Assembly (NCBI RefSeq): GCF_000012825.1
Contig: NC_009614.1
Location: 3,348,001 to 3,412,000 of the forward strand
Reading direction: 5' to 3'
DNA from: Phocaeicola vulgatus ATCC 8482
GTDB lineage: Bacteria > Bacteroidota > Bacteroidia > Bacteroidales > Bacteroidaceae
DNA: 64,000 bases
A program made the position numbers and the translations under genes. Under the pieces are notes generated by a model. The model ran no database searches and was not told the origin of the DNA. It was given only the letters and a program-made list of their open reading frames with translations. Positions 29,178 to 38,014 of this stretch are shown here, one piece after another (within the stretch, counting starts at the first letter, position 1; each line of letters opens with the position of its first letter).

Positions 29178-30230
29178 TTATCTTTTTACACGTCCACTGA
29201 CATCTCCTTTTATTAAATTTTTTACATCTTCTATTGAAGACCAATTGAAATCACCTTTTATAGTATGTTTCAAACAACTAGCAGCTACAGCAAATTCCAA
29301 TGCTTTTTCATCATTTCCATAGTGCATAATACCAAATATTAGCCCTCCCATGAAACTATCTCCACTTCCAACACGATCTACAATATCTGTAATATTATAA
29401 CGTTTGCTTTTTAAAAGTTTATTGCCATCATAAAGGACTCCACCCCATGTATTATGATTGGCATTTATAGCACCACGAAGCGTAATTGCTACTTTTTTAC
29501 ATCGAGGGAACATTTTCATCATTTGATCACAAACATCAATAAATGTGTTTTGGTCTACATTTCCTTGAGTATGTTCTGCATTAAAATTTTGTGGCTTTAT
29601 TCCAAATACTTTTTCGCAATCTTCTTCATTTCCAAGAATTATGTCGCTTCCTGCAACCATATCTGGCATTATTTCCTGAGCTGTTTTCCCATATTTCCAA
29701 AGATTATCTCTGTAATTGATGTCGCAACTCACTGTTATTCCTAACTTATTTGCAGTTCTTATGGCTTTCAAACATTCTGATGCAGCATTTTCTGATAAAG
29801 CTGGAGTTATTCCTGTCCAATGGAACCAATTAGCATCATGTAATATGTCATCCCAGTTAAAACTATTTTGCTGTATTGTTGCAAATGATGAATTTTCACG
29901 ATCATAATATACTTTAGATGGGCGTGTATTGCTTCCATTTTCAAGATATAATATTCCCATACGTTTTCCATTACGAATAATATGATTTACACCAACATTG
30001 TGTCCACGCAATTCCATTATACACCTTTCTGCAATTGGATTATTGGGTAAGCATGTTATATAATCGGTTTGTATTCCATAATGGGCTAGGCTGACTGCTA
30101 CATTTGCTTCAGCGCCAGCGTAACTAATTTCAAATGCATTTGTTTGTATTAGCTTTAAATATTCCGGTGCGGCAAGGCGCACCATGATTTCTCCAAATGT
30201 TACAACTTTTGCCATATTATTTTTTTCCAT
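29178..30230 (-). CDS. PfkB family sugar kinase (KDG-kinase-like)
   Basis: A 350-aa ribokinase/PfkB-fold kinase. The N-terminus AKVVTFGEIMVRLAAPEYLK and SYAGAEANVAVSLAHYG near 31-47 match 2-keto-3-deoxygluconate kinases. PfkB signature 2 is DIVDRVGSGDSFMGGLIFG near 280-298, with the catalytic Asp in GSGD. The usual role is ATP-dependent phosphorylation of 2-keto-3-deoxy-gluconate. Here it lies between a cytidylyltransferase (14-bp overlap) and a DUF115-type transferase, so it probably phosphorylates an intermediate of a keto-deoxy sugar pathway rather than serving pectin catabolism. MAKVV at 30215 is an alternative start without overlap. Confidence 0.85.
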   Translation of the reverse strand: MEKNNMAKVVTFGEIMVRLAAPEYLKLIQTNAFEISYAGAEANVAVSLAHYGIQTDYITCLPNNPIAERCIMELRGHNVGVNHIIRNGKRMGILYLENGSNTRPSKVYYDRENSSFATIQQNSFNWDDILHDANWFHWTGITPALSENAASECLKAIRTANKLGITVSCDINYRDNLWKYGKTAQEIMPDMVAGSDIILGNEEDCEKVFGIKPQNFNAEHTQGNVDQNTFIDVCDQMMKMFPRCKKVAITLRGAINANHNTWGGVLYDGNKLLKSKRYNITDIVDRVGSGDSFMGGLIFGIMHYGNDEKALEFAVAASCLKHTIKGDFNWSSIEDVKNLIKGDVSGRVKR

Positions 30231-30912
30231 AAAGATTATTATACATTATTTCGGCGATTATAAAATCATCGGGCCAATCAATATCTAAACTGTGAAGTTT
30301 ATCCATTACATGCAAAAGAGGTTTTTGACCTATTCGGTTTTTTTGTTCTATATAAACTTCTCGTTTAGCAAGAAACATTGTATGATTTATTTCATAAAGA
30401 GGAGTTAAATCTTGCGTACGTGGCCAAGGTAGAGAAGTTGTATTGTTAATAAGTTTTCCGTTCGTGTCGAGTAGAAAATTCTTCAATTCGTTAACTCCTA
30501 CTAATGAATCATATCCTTTATGAAGATTGTCAAGATATAATTTTATGCCATTATCATATTGCTCTGCATCAGTAAGTGGGGTGGTAACATGTCCCCAAAG
30601 AATATGAGTAGCATCAGTTATTGTAGGTACATAACAGATTAAATCTTGCAGGTTTGTAGAGCTAAGACATAAATACTCCGGGCGTGGAATTATTTTTAGC
30701 CTGTTGTCAAATAGATATTTTTGGGCGATTGCAATACAATCTTTGTCATTGCTGCTAAAGATAATTTCATCAATAAATTTTGTTGAGAGTAATTGGCGAA
30801 TCTTATTTTCAACGAGTCCTCCTTCTATGTTGGCAAAAGGTCTTGTGTTCTTATTTTTTACACGTTCACTTCCTTTGCGGGTTGGAAGGAAAAAAGATAT
30901 TTTATTATTCAT
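30217..30912 (-). CDS. Acylneuraminate/CMP-ulosonate cytidylyltransferase family protein
   Basis: A 231-aa GT-A fold nucleotidyltransferase. The start ISFFLPTRKGSERVKNKNTR PF is the NeuA-type signature (RKGSERVKNKN). DEIIFSSNDKDCIAIAQKYL follows near 48-66, and ILWGHVTTPLTDAEQYDNG near 104 holds the substrate-binding and metal region. SLDIDWPDDFIIAEIMY near the C-terminus carries the conserved D-x-D. NeuA/KdsB/PseF relatives activate nonulosonic acids or Kdo with CMP. No NeuB or PseI synthase is present; the aldolase just upstream (52-bp gap) is the only candidate for making the keto-acid. The substrate is therefore likely unusual. Confidence 0.88.
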   Translation of the reverse strand: MNNKISFFLPTRKGSERVKNKNTRPFANIEGGLVENKIRQLLSTKFIDEIIFSSNDKDCIAIAQKYLFDNRLKIIPRPEYLCLSSTNLQDLICYVPTITDATHILWGHVTTPLTDAEQYDNGIKLYLDNLHKGYDSLVGVNELKNFLLDTNGKLINNTTSLPWPRTQDLTPLYEINHTMFLAKREVYIEQKNRIGQKPLLHVMDKLHSLDIDWPDDFIIAEIMYNNLYGKK

Positions 30913-30963
30913 TTGTATATAATTTTTTGTATAATATGGAATTTGTATAGTACAAGTGTTGGA

Positions 30964-32496
30964 TTATATAAACTGGTATACAGACACGACTTCAATTTCT
31001 TTGTATATAGACGGAGTAAGTGATTTTAGTATTTTTCCACTAATGGTGGTATATGTAGCAAATATAGTTCTGTTTTCATTTGTTAGTGCCATTTCTTTTT
31101 CAGAAAGTACATTCCCCGGATATCCGTCATAGCCAACAAGATAAATGTCTTGATCAGTAAGTAAAATTGCTAATTGTAATGCTATTGTTGTTACAGAATC
31201 TTTGTATTGATCAATGAAAGTTATGTTTTCGAGTTCAAATGTAACATTTTTGGCATACTCGGGAACTTCTGTACCCATAGGACGCGGATATGGCGGTAAT
31301 ACACATATTCCTGAAAGATTTTGGGGATTTATATTATGTGTCAATCTATGCCCTTCGTTACCAACAAGACAATAAAAATGAGGTGCATTTACATCAAGAT
31401 ATTCTCGTGCATATCGAGCTGTGGCAAAAATAATAGCTGTATTAGTATGTGTTTCAATGAAAGACTTGATAGCTTCTTTATGTTCTATCGCATTAAATCC
31501 ACCACCAATAATTACTACTCTATCAAATTTGTTCTTTATATTAAGTAAAGGATATTTGGCATTATCCTCCATTTTATTTTTTCTGTTATCAAGCGCTCGT
31601 ATAATACTATTAAATGAATAAACACGATTTGTTACCCAATCCATAACTTCTTTTTGTGGAATATTATTTGCTCCAGAAAGCATGTATGGCAGATTTGTTC
31701 CCCATTGATATTTTTCAAGTAATGGAGTAAAAGTGGTTATTATATTTCCAAGCACATTGAAATCAACATTTAATCCATGATGTTTGTTAAGATATGTAAG
31801 TAATAATTCCATCTTTAGGTTACCTGCACCACGTCCCATACCTGTAATGGTTGCGTCTATAAAGTCTATGCCATCATCTATTGCGGTAATAGAGTTAATC
31901 AATCCTAATTGTAGGTTGTCGTGTCCGTGGAATCCAACGGGAACATGAGTATATTTACGTACTTCTTTAAGTAGATTTTTCACTTCTTTAGGTGTGATAC
32001 CTCCAAAAGAATCGACCATACAAAATAAATCAGCAATTTTGTCAATAGCCTTCAATTTAGACAAAAATCCATTCATTTCTGCCCATTTTGACATATACAT
32101 TACATTAAAACCAACTTCAAATCCCATTGTTTTTATAGCTTTTGCTAGAACTATTGCACGGTCTATATTTTGAGGATCAATGGCAATACGTATCATGTCT
32201 ACCAATCCTATTATGGGCAGAAGTAAATGATTGAGATCTTCAGGGGTCGTGTTTTTTTCATTTAGCATTATTGCTATTTTTTTTGTGGATATATTCCTTA
32301 AATGTTTTAAAACAGATACAGGAGTATATCCAAATTTTCCCATATACTCTTTACTTGGTTTATTTCTATAACCAACTTCCAAATAGTCAATAGGAAGTTC
32401 GTTCATGGCTAGTATATAAGCGTCGACAATTTTTGAGTTAAAATCCCAATTGGTGTAATATCCACCATCACGAAGAGTACAATCTAATATTTTCAT
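30964..32496 (-). CDS. DRE-TIM aldolase fused to a DUF115-like domain
   Basis: A 510-aa fusion. Residues 1 to about 290 are a DRE-TIM metallolyase related to 4-hydroxy-2-oxovalerate aldolase and HMG-CoA lyase: MKILDCTLRDGGYYTNWDF (the DxTxRDGG divalent-metal motif) and VPVGFHGHDNLQLGLINSI near 190 (the HxH metal ligands). ATITGMGRGAGNLKMELLL follows near 215. Residues about 325-510 form a second Rossmann-like domain starting FDRVVIIGGGFNAIEHKEA and containing DIYLVGYDGYPGN near 465. It resembles the DUF115/MptE fold and may bind a nucleotide sugar. The aldolase half could join pyruvate to an aldehyde to give a 2-keto-3-deoxy acid. It overlaps the preceding gene by 4 bp. Confidence 0.8.
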   Translation of the reverse strand: MKILDCTLRDGGYYTNWDFNSKIVDAYILAMNELPIDYLEVGYRNKPSKEYMGKFGYTPVSVLKHLRNISTKKIAIMLNEKNTTPEDLNHLLLPIIGLVDMIRIAIDPQNIDRAIVLAKAIKTMGFEVGFNVMYMSKWAEMNGFLSKLKAIDKIADLFCMVDSFGGITPKEVKNLLKEVRKYTHVPVGFHGHDNLQLGLINSITAIDDGIDFIDATITGMGRGAGNLKMELLLTYLNKHHGLNVDFNVLGNIITTFTPLLEKYQWGTNLPYMLSGANNIPQKEVMDWVTNRVYSFNSIIRALDNRKNKMEDNAKYPLLNIKNKFDRVVIIGGGFNAIEHKEAIKSFIETHTNTAIIFATARYAREYLDVNAPHFYCLVGNEGHRLTHNINPQNLSGICVLPPYPRPMGTEVPEYAKNVTFELENITFIDQYKDSVTTIALQLAILLTDQDIYLVGYDGYPGNVLSEKEMALTNENRTIFATYTTISGKILKSLTPSIYKEIEVVSVYQFI

Positions 32497-33482
32497 AATG
32501 TTTTATATAATTCAAAATATTGTTTAGCTACAGTTTCAATACTGTATTTTTTTACATTATCAATTCCTTTTAATATTATATCATTTCTGTATTGAAAGTC
32601 GTTTATAACTCTTATATATGTGTTTCTTATTGATTCTATATTATAGGGGTCGCAAATGGCAGCTCCATTATTAGCAACAGAAATCATTGGTTCGATATTA
32701 GATGTGACTACTATTCTTCCAACAGCTTGTCCTTCAATAATAGGCATACCAAAACCTTCATGGCAAGATGGGAAATTTATAATATCTGCATTTTGATATT
32801 CTTTCAATAAATCATTGTCACTTAAATTGGATGCAAAGCTATAATCTGTTTTATATTTTTGAAGTAGGTCTAATTCTTTATTTGTTATCTCTCCTATGAT
32901 ACGGAGTTTGCATTTTATGCCATTTAAAGCTTTAATTGTACGTGATAGGTTCTTATGAGGGCGAGTTCCTATATGTAGTATAACAGGATAATCTTTATTG
33001 AATTCTTTTTCTTTAAAAGAAAAATTTTTATCCACTTCATTAAAAATCACACTTATTTTATTATTTTTTATAGATATTGTCTTCTTTAATTCTTGAACAG
33101 TAAAATTTGAAATACAAGTGATTGCTTTAGCGAATTTTAAAGAAAATATTTGCATTATCCAAAAAAGTATTTTTTTAAGGCCATGAATATCAAAATAATG
33201 TCCTAAATCATGAACTGTCACAACAACTTTTTCTCCTAATAAAAAGGGAATCAGATAATGTTCTGTTCCTGTTATATGAACGATGTCGTATTTCTTTGAA
33301 TTTATGGCTTTTCGAGTTGTCTTTATGTTCTGCCATATACTATTTAGTGAATATTGTGATGTTGGCATATATATGGAGTCAACTTCTGCGTATTTTTTCA
33401 TTTCTTCTTCAATAGGGCGAAATACTTTTCCTATTGAAAACCCCATACTAGGATGTCGATATATAAAGAGTATTTTCATCAT
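32493..33482 (-). CDS. GT4 family glycosyltransferase
   Basis: A 329-aa GT-B enzyme. The N-domain has KILFIYRHPSMGFSIGKVFR and YDIVHITGTEHYLIPFLLGE near 68, and VVVTVHDLGHYFDIHGLKK near 91. The C-domain has DYPVILHIGTRPHKNLSRTI near 165 and the signature NFPSCHEGFGMPIIEGQAVG near 240-258 (E-x-FG-x-P-x-x-E). It is related to mannosyl/fucosyl GT4 enzymes of capsule loci. The stop overlaps the ATG of the aldolase fusion by 4 bp, which indicates translational coupling. Donor and linkage cannot be assigned. Confidence 0.9.
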   Translation of the reverse strand: MMKILFIYRHPSMGFSIGKVFRPIEEEMKKYAEVDSIYMPTSQYSLNSIWQNIKTTRKAINSKKYDIVHITGTEHYLIPFLLGEKVVVTVHDLGHYFDIHGLKKILFWIMQIFSLKFAKAITCISNFTVQELKKTISIKNNKISVIFNEVDKNFSFKEKEFNKDYPVILHIGTRPHKNLSRTIKALNGIKCKLRIIGEITNKELDLLQKYKTDYSFASNLSDNDLLKEYQNADIINFPSCHEGFGMPIIEGQAVGRIVVTSNIEPMISVANNGAAICDPYNIESIRNTYIRVINDFQYRNDIILKGIDNVKKYSIETVAKQYFELYKTL

Positions 33483-33486
33483 TTTG

Positions 33487-35007
33487 TTATCGAATAATTT
33501 TTTTTAATATGGAAAATCCTATTAAAAACAATATAATATCTTGCCAATATTCGCGTAATAAATAAGGAAGACTATCACATGCTCCTCCAGCATTCCTGAA
33601 CATTGCTAAAAAAGAAAAAATAGTAGTTAATCCTAAAATAGAATAAATAACTCTTTTGTTGTGCTTGATTATAAATGTATCTAAAAATAGAAATCTTAGA
33701 TAAAAGAGAAAAAACTCTATTGGAAAATATAAAAATCCAAATGTTAAAAGACCATCGGCTAAATGGCTGGTAACAAGGTAGGATGCAAAAGGAGGACTAT
33801 TTGTTGATAGTGCTTTTAATTTATCACCACGAGAATAGCGTTCATTTTTGTTATATTGAATACCTAAAGAATTCAATATGGGCGAAGGGAGTAGTGCTAT
33901 AATTTCATTCCAAAAATCAGAATACATTTTTTCGTTAGCAAAGCCAACTTTCTTTGCATGATATAATGTATTGTCACTTACACGCATGTTACAATAACGA
34001 TTTAATGCAAAATTGCTAACATAATTTTCCGACCATTCTTTGGGTTGCTCTTTGAGTGTGGTAAGATTTTTTTCATCTTTTATTTTGCGGAGTAAATTCA
34101 TTTTATCTCTATCGAGATAAGTGTTAATAGTGTTACTGAATAGTTCGGAAGTACTTACTTTTCCACGAATTCCTCGATTGGCAAGCATTGCTAATGATAC
34201 ATCACTTACAAATGGTATTAAAAATATAATAATGAAAATGCCTAATATAATATATTTTTTATTTATATTTTGCCGTAAACGACTTGGATGCTGAATGTAT
34301 GATAATAAAAATAATAGTGCAAATGTTCCAAATGGTTCTAGTATGGCGTATCTGCTGTTTGTAGCAAATGATAATAATATGATGAATATAAAATATATTA
34401 CTCCACCTTTATTGAAAACTATAATTTTTTTTAGTTTACTCATTTTATATAGAGATGGAAAAAAAAGCATGATAGGGGCATATTGAAAAAAAGTGAATCC
34501 TGAAAGGGCTTTTCCTATGATATCTCCAATTTGAATATGAGTACTCATTAAATAGAACCTAATAATTAATCCAAGAATCCCTAAGCACCAAATAGTATTA
34601 TCTGATACACGATCATAAAATCCACATTTGTATAGTCTTATTTTTAAGCTTATTAGTGCTTTCTTTTGATTTGTTGCAAGATAAAAAGCTAAAGCTGATA
34701 TTAAAAATAGGCATGTTTCGCCTAAATATGTTTCGATTGGATTAACGAAGTTGTATCCTATAGAGTGGCATTCTAAAAGGGTTGCTAAAAGTGGTAATAT
34801 TCGGTATAAGCTCATTGATAAAAATACAAGCCAGCTAAATATGTGTTCTTTTATTGTTGTTTCATTTAAGCCTATTTTGCTAAAAATAATCCAACAGATT
34901 AAAGTCATTCCACATCCGATTAGGTTTTCTAATGATGGCCATAGTATAAGTTCAACAGCAATAGCAATAAGAATGATACAATGTCCCCATTTTTTTATTT
35001 GTAACAT
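33487..35007 (-). CDS. Wzy-like polysaccharide polymerase
   Basis: A 506-aa inner-membrane protein with about eleven or twelve hydrophobic segments (for example CIILIAIAVELILWPSLENL, CLFLISALAFYLAT, GVIYFIFIILLSFA, YIILGIFIIIFLIPF). It has a large hydrophilic loop near residues 275-400 (LANRGIRGKVSTSELFSNT to NSLGIQYNKNERYSR). Such a loop and helix number are typical of oligosaccharide-repeat polymerases. There is no strong sequence signature, so the call rests on topology and context: it is the only polymerase candidate in a locus with a Wzx flippase. It would join lipid-linked repeats in the periplasm. Confidence 0.75.
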   Translation of the reverse strand: MLQIKKWGHCIILIAIAVELILWPSLENLIGCGMTLICWIIFSKIGLNETTIKEHIFSWLVFLSMSLYRILPLLATLLECHSIGYNFVNPIETYLGETCLFLISALAFYLATNQKKALISLKIRLYKCGFYDRVSDNTIWCLGILGLIIRFYLMSTHIQIGDIIGKALSGFTFFQYAPIMLFFPSLYKMSKLKKIIVFNKGGVIYFIFIILLSFATNSRYAILEPFGTFALLFLLSYIQHPSRLRQNINKKYIILGIFIIIFLIPFVSDVSLAMLANRGIRGKVSTSELFSNTINTYLDRDKMNLLRKIKDEKNLTTLKEQPKEWSENYVSNFALNRYCNMRVSDNTLYHAKKVGFANEKMYSDFWNEIIALLPSPILNSLGIQYNKNERYSRGDKLKALSTNSPPFASYLVTSHLADGLLTFGFLYFPIEFFLFYLRFLFLDTFIIKHNKRVIYSILGLTTIFSFLAMFRNAGGACDSLPYLLREYWQDIILFLIGFSILKKIIR

Positions 35008-35011
35008 ATTG

Positions 35012-36055
35012 CTATCCTTTTTTATTGTAAATAAGTTTAAAGGCAGAACGTATCATTCCCTCGTTGCTATAACCTGAAGTTATGCACCTTTTACGTCCTG
35101 CTAAAGCTATTGATTTACGTTCAGAATCATGTACTAAATAGTATTTACATTTTTCTAAAAGTTCTTCTTTGGAGGAAAAATAAACAGCTTCTTTATTTTC
35201 TTCAAACATTGAAAGATGTTCATCAGTTCGTTCTGCCATCATAAAACCACTACAAGCAGGAATTTCAACAGAACGGCTTGTTTGTAAATCGTAGTTTATT
35301 TTACGAAGAAAACAAAGGGATATTTTAAAAGCTTGTAGTGATTTTGAATAATCTATCCCTTTTAAACCATGGTCTTCAATTTTTAGATTGGGACTGTAAT
35401 TTTTGTATTTTTGCCATTCTTTTGTACCAAATACACGTACCTTTATTCCATTGTCTGCCAGATATAAAATACTGTCACAACGTTCTTGTTCCCAACTGCC
35501 AACAAAACCGACATCCCCACCTAGTTCGATTCTTTCTTGTTCAGTTAAATTATATGGATGGTGAAAAGTTTCTTCGTAGGAATTATTTACAAAAAAAATA
35601 TTCTTGGCCCCTAATTTACGCATATTATCAAGAATATAACTTTTATTTGTGAAAAAATAGTCATATAGTGGAATCGTTTCTAAGTATTGTTGAGTTTGAT
35701 TATGACGTAATGCCATATTGTCTGGAGAATAACTGACTATAATAGTATTAGGAGATATTTTTTTTATATATTTAAGTGTAGAAGGTAATATCGTGTGTCC
35801 TTTATCTATCCATACGATATCATAATCTTTATTTTTTACCATTTTGCATATTTTCTCATTTTCCTTATTATTCTCAGGTATACGTATTGGCAATCCTAAA
35901 AAGAAAAGATGATAGCATATGCGTCCCCATAATGTAATAGGGTTGAGTTGAGTATTTATTTCATCTACTTCATCTGCAACTTTGTGCAATGCCCAATTTC
36001 TGTGTAAGCAAGTGTTGCTCATTCCGGATAGCGAACCAACAGAAAGTATTCTCAT
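35012..36055 (-). CDS. CgeB-like glycosyltransferase
   Basis: A 347-aa GT-B-like protein of the CgeB/Glyco_trans_1_2 group. It begins MRILSVGSLSGMSNTCLHRN. The middle has YDIVWIDKGHTILPSTLKYI near 73, IIVSYSPDNMALRHNQTQQY near 100 and VGFVGSWEQERCDSILYLAD near 178. The C-terminal donor region is SRSVEIPACSGFMMAERTDE near 267, with the conserved EIPACG-like turn and Glu. Family members add sugars to spore coats, glycoproteins or polysaccharides; donors are mostly unknown. Its ATG overlaps the upstream GT4 gene by 4 bp. Confidence 0.82.
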   Translation of the reverse strand: MRILSVGSLSGMSNTCLHRNWALHKVADEVDEINTQLNPITLWGRICYHLFFLGLPIRIPENNKENEKICKMVKNKDYDIVWIDKGHTILPSTLKYIKKISPNTIIVSYSPDNMALRHNQTQQYLETIPLYDYFFTNKSYILDNMRKLGAKNIFFVNNSYEETFHHPYNLTEQERIELGGDVGFVGSWEQERCDSILYLADNGIKVRVFGTKEWQKYKNYSPNLKIEDHGLKGIDYSKSLQAFKISLCFLRKINYDLQTSRSVEIPACSGFMMAERTDEHLSMFEENKEAVYFSSKEELLEKCKYYLVHDSERKSIALAGRKRCITSGYSNEGMIRSAFKLIYNKKG

Positions 36056-37179
36056 AGTAAATGTTGCGTTTTGTCTGAAATAATTTTGTTTATAAAATTT
36101 GCATATCTATTGCCGTATGCTTCCCAGGTGAGGTTGTTAACGGCTTCGCCTGCGTAAACCTCATAAAGTTTATCATACTGTTGAAGTGCTTGATTTACAG
36201 CATTAATTATAGAATCTATGGTGTAATCTTGAATGATAGTAATGCAGTCTTGAATAGCAATCATTTCTTTCAAGTCTGGTGCTCCTGAGTTTGGACTTCC
36301 AACGATAGGTAAGTTACATGCCATGGCTTGTGATAATACCATACCAAATCCATCTTCTCGTGATGGAAATAGAAAGATTTTTGCTTGATGGTAATAATTT
36401 ATAAGTTTTGACTGGTCAACAGCGTCAATGTGAGTAAAATGAGGTATATTTGTGGGGAATGGAATATCCACAATACTTCCAACATGTAAGAATTTTAGTT
36501 TCATTTGCTTCATTGCCTCGATAATAAGATCACAACCTTTGCGGTATGACCATCCACCAACCATAATTACATCATAAGGCTTATTTTTTTTAAGGGTAGG
36601 TTTAAACATTGATAAATCTACTCCATAAGGGTTGATAAATAATTTATTCGGATTAAAATTATTTTTTATAAAGCTTTCTTTTACGTGCTGTGAGGCGATT
36701 GATATATAATCGGCTATATTATAGGCTTCTAAATTCCTTTTTATGTTGAAAGATGGTATTACTTCTATCTCTTTTCTATTATGGATGTGTTTTAAAATTT
36801 TCTCTTGTTCTAAAATATGTTTGGATCCTCGTTCAAATATGATGGTCGCACCATTTCTTTTGGCTTTTTTAGGAGCGAAAATAAAGCCTGTTAAAGATAT
36901 TAGAATATTGCACTTCCTCATTATAATTGCCATTATTACATCCTGTATTATGTTGCGAATTTTATCAAAAGATTTAAAGTGCCTACTGATATATACTAAT
37001 GGTGCTAATATATAGAATAGTGAGTAAAAGTCTTCATTACATAAACCATACTTTTTGCACATTTTGGGGGGAACAAATGAATATAGTTTTACATCAAATC
37101 CTTGTTTTTTTAGTTCACGTGTTAAATCAACCATGTGAAATCTCCCATGGGATAATAAGTTTATTTTTATTTTATTCAT
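36052..37179 (-). CDS. GT4 family glycosyltransferase
   Basis: This 375-aa GT-B enzyme starts MNKIKINLLSHGRFHMVDLT. It has ISLTGFIFAPKKAKRNGATI near 93 and IIFERGSKHILEQEKILK near 112, a segment shared with Bacteroides capsule mannosyltransferase-like proteins. The C-domain has YDVIMVGGWSYRKGCDLIIE near 203 and the GT4 signature FPSREDGFGMVLSQAMACNL near 275-294, in which Ser-Gln replaces the common first Glu spacing (E...Q). It could use GDP-mannose or another donor. It lies 7 bp after the acyltransferase gene. Confidence 0.9.
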   Translation of the reverse strand: MNKIKINLLSHGRFHMVDLTRELKKQGFDVKLYSFVPPKMCKKYGLCNEDFYSLFYILAPLVYISRHFKSFDKIRNIIQDVIMAIIMRKCNILISLTGFIFAPKKAKRNGATIIFERGSKHILEQEKILKHIHNRKEIEVIPSFNIKRNLEAYNIADYISIASQHVKESFIKNNFNPNKLFINPYGVDLSMFKPTLKKNKPYDVIMVGGWSYRKGCDLIIEAMKQMKLKFLHVGSIVDIPFPTNIPHFTHIDAVDQSKLINYYHQAKIFLFPSREDGFGMVLSQAMACNLPIVGSPNSGAPDLKEMIAIQDCITIIQDYTIDSIINAVNQALQQYDKLYEVYAGEAVNNLTWEAYGNRYANFINKIISDKTQHLL

Positions 37180-37186
37180 AGTAATA

Positions 37187-38014
37187 TTACATCATGTGTT
37201 CAAACCAATAATGTATATCTTTAAAATCATCACTGAGTTCAGAAGTGAGATTATAATTATTGGCTTTTGGGTTGTTGTTGAAAAAATATATAATATCTTT
37301 TTCTATTTCGGTTGAGAATATACGCTTTAATCCTGATGTCAAAACTTTTGCAGGAGATCCTCCAAGCATAATAAAATTCTCTTCGTTTTGTGTATAGTCT
37401 TTATTCATTAAAGATCCTGCACATATGATTGAAAAATCTTTTGTTTTACTTCCTTTTGTTATTGATGTGCGGTTACCTATCCAATTACATTTTCCTATTA
37501 AAATTTCACTTTCTCGCCTTGTTACATTTCCTGTTTTCATATTTAATACAAAATGGAAATTGGAATCAACAAATTGGCTTTCATAAGCACATCGTGTGTA
37601 TGCTCCAATTTTAATTTTATTAGAACAAATAAATTTAATAGAAGAGCCAAAAAAAGTATAAGCACCAAATATTAGTTCTGCATTTTGTGTTACACGTATT
37701 TTATAATTATTACCTATAGCACATGGACCTTCAAATATGATTTTAGAGTTCTTTTCCATGAGGATAAAAGAACTTTTATCAGTACCATTGAAAAATTCGT
37801 TATTTCGTCCAAGCTTTATCATGCCAGAGAAAATTTTTTCCGATCTTAATTCAATTTTTCCACATAGCCAATAGAATTTAATAGGACCATATATATATAT
37901 AGGCAGCTTAATCGCTTGTTTAATAGGAAGTAACTTGAAATTAAAAAACAGAGAATGTAATAATCGCAAACGTGGTTGTGAGCAATGATAAATAAGTTTA
38001 TCTAATAAGTTCAT
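37187..38014 (-). CDS. Hexapeptide-repeat acyltransferase-like protein
   Basis: A 275-aa protein whose central part (about residues 85-230) is an irregular left-handed beta-helix: NSKIIFEGPCAIGNNYKIRV, AELIFGAYTFFGSSIKFICS, SEILIGKCNWIGNRTSITKG and SIICAGSLMNKDYTQNEENF, then the typical end LGGSPAKVLTSGLKRIF. Many coils deviate from the strict hexapeptide, as in the larger O-acetyltransferases of capsule loci. Likely an O-acetyl or other acyl transferase for a sugar of the repeat. The N-terminus is basic and hydrophobic and may touch the membrane. It is the first gene after a 570-bp non-coding stretch. Confidence 0.78.
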   Translation of the reverse strand: MNLLDKLIYHCSQPRLRLLHSLFFNFKLLPIKQAIKLPIYIYGPIKFYWLCGKIELRSEKIFSGMIKLGRNNEFFNGTDKSSFILMEKNSKIIFEGPCAIGNNYKIRVTQNAELIFGAYTFFGSSIKFICSNKIKIGAYTRCAYESQFVDSNFHFVLNMKTGNVTRRESEILIGKCNWIGNRTSITKGSKTKDFSIICAGSLMNKDYTQNEENFIMLGGSPAKVLTSGLKRIFSTEIEKDIIYFFNNNPKANNYNLTSELSDDFKDIHYWFEHMM

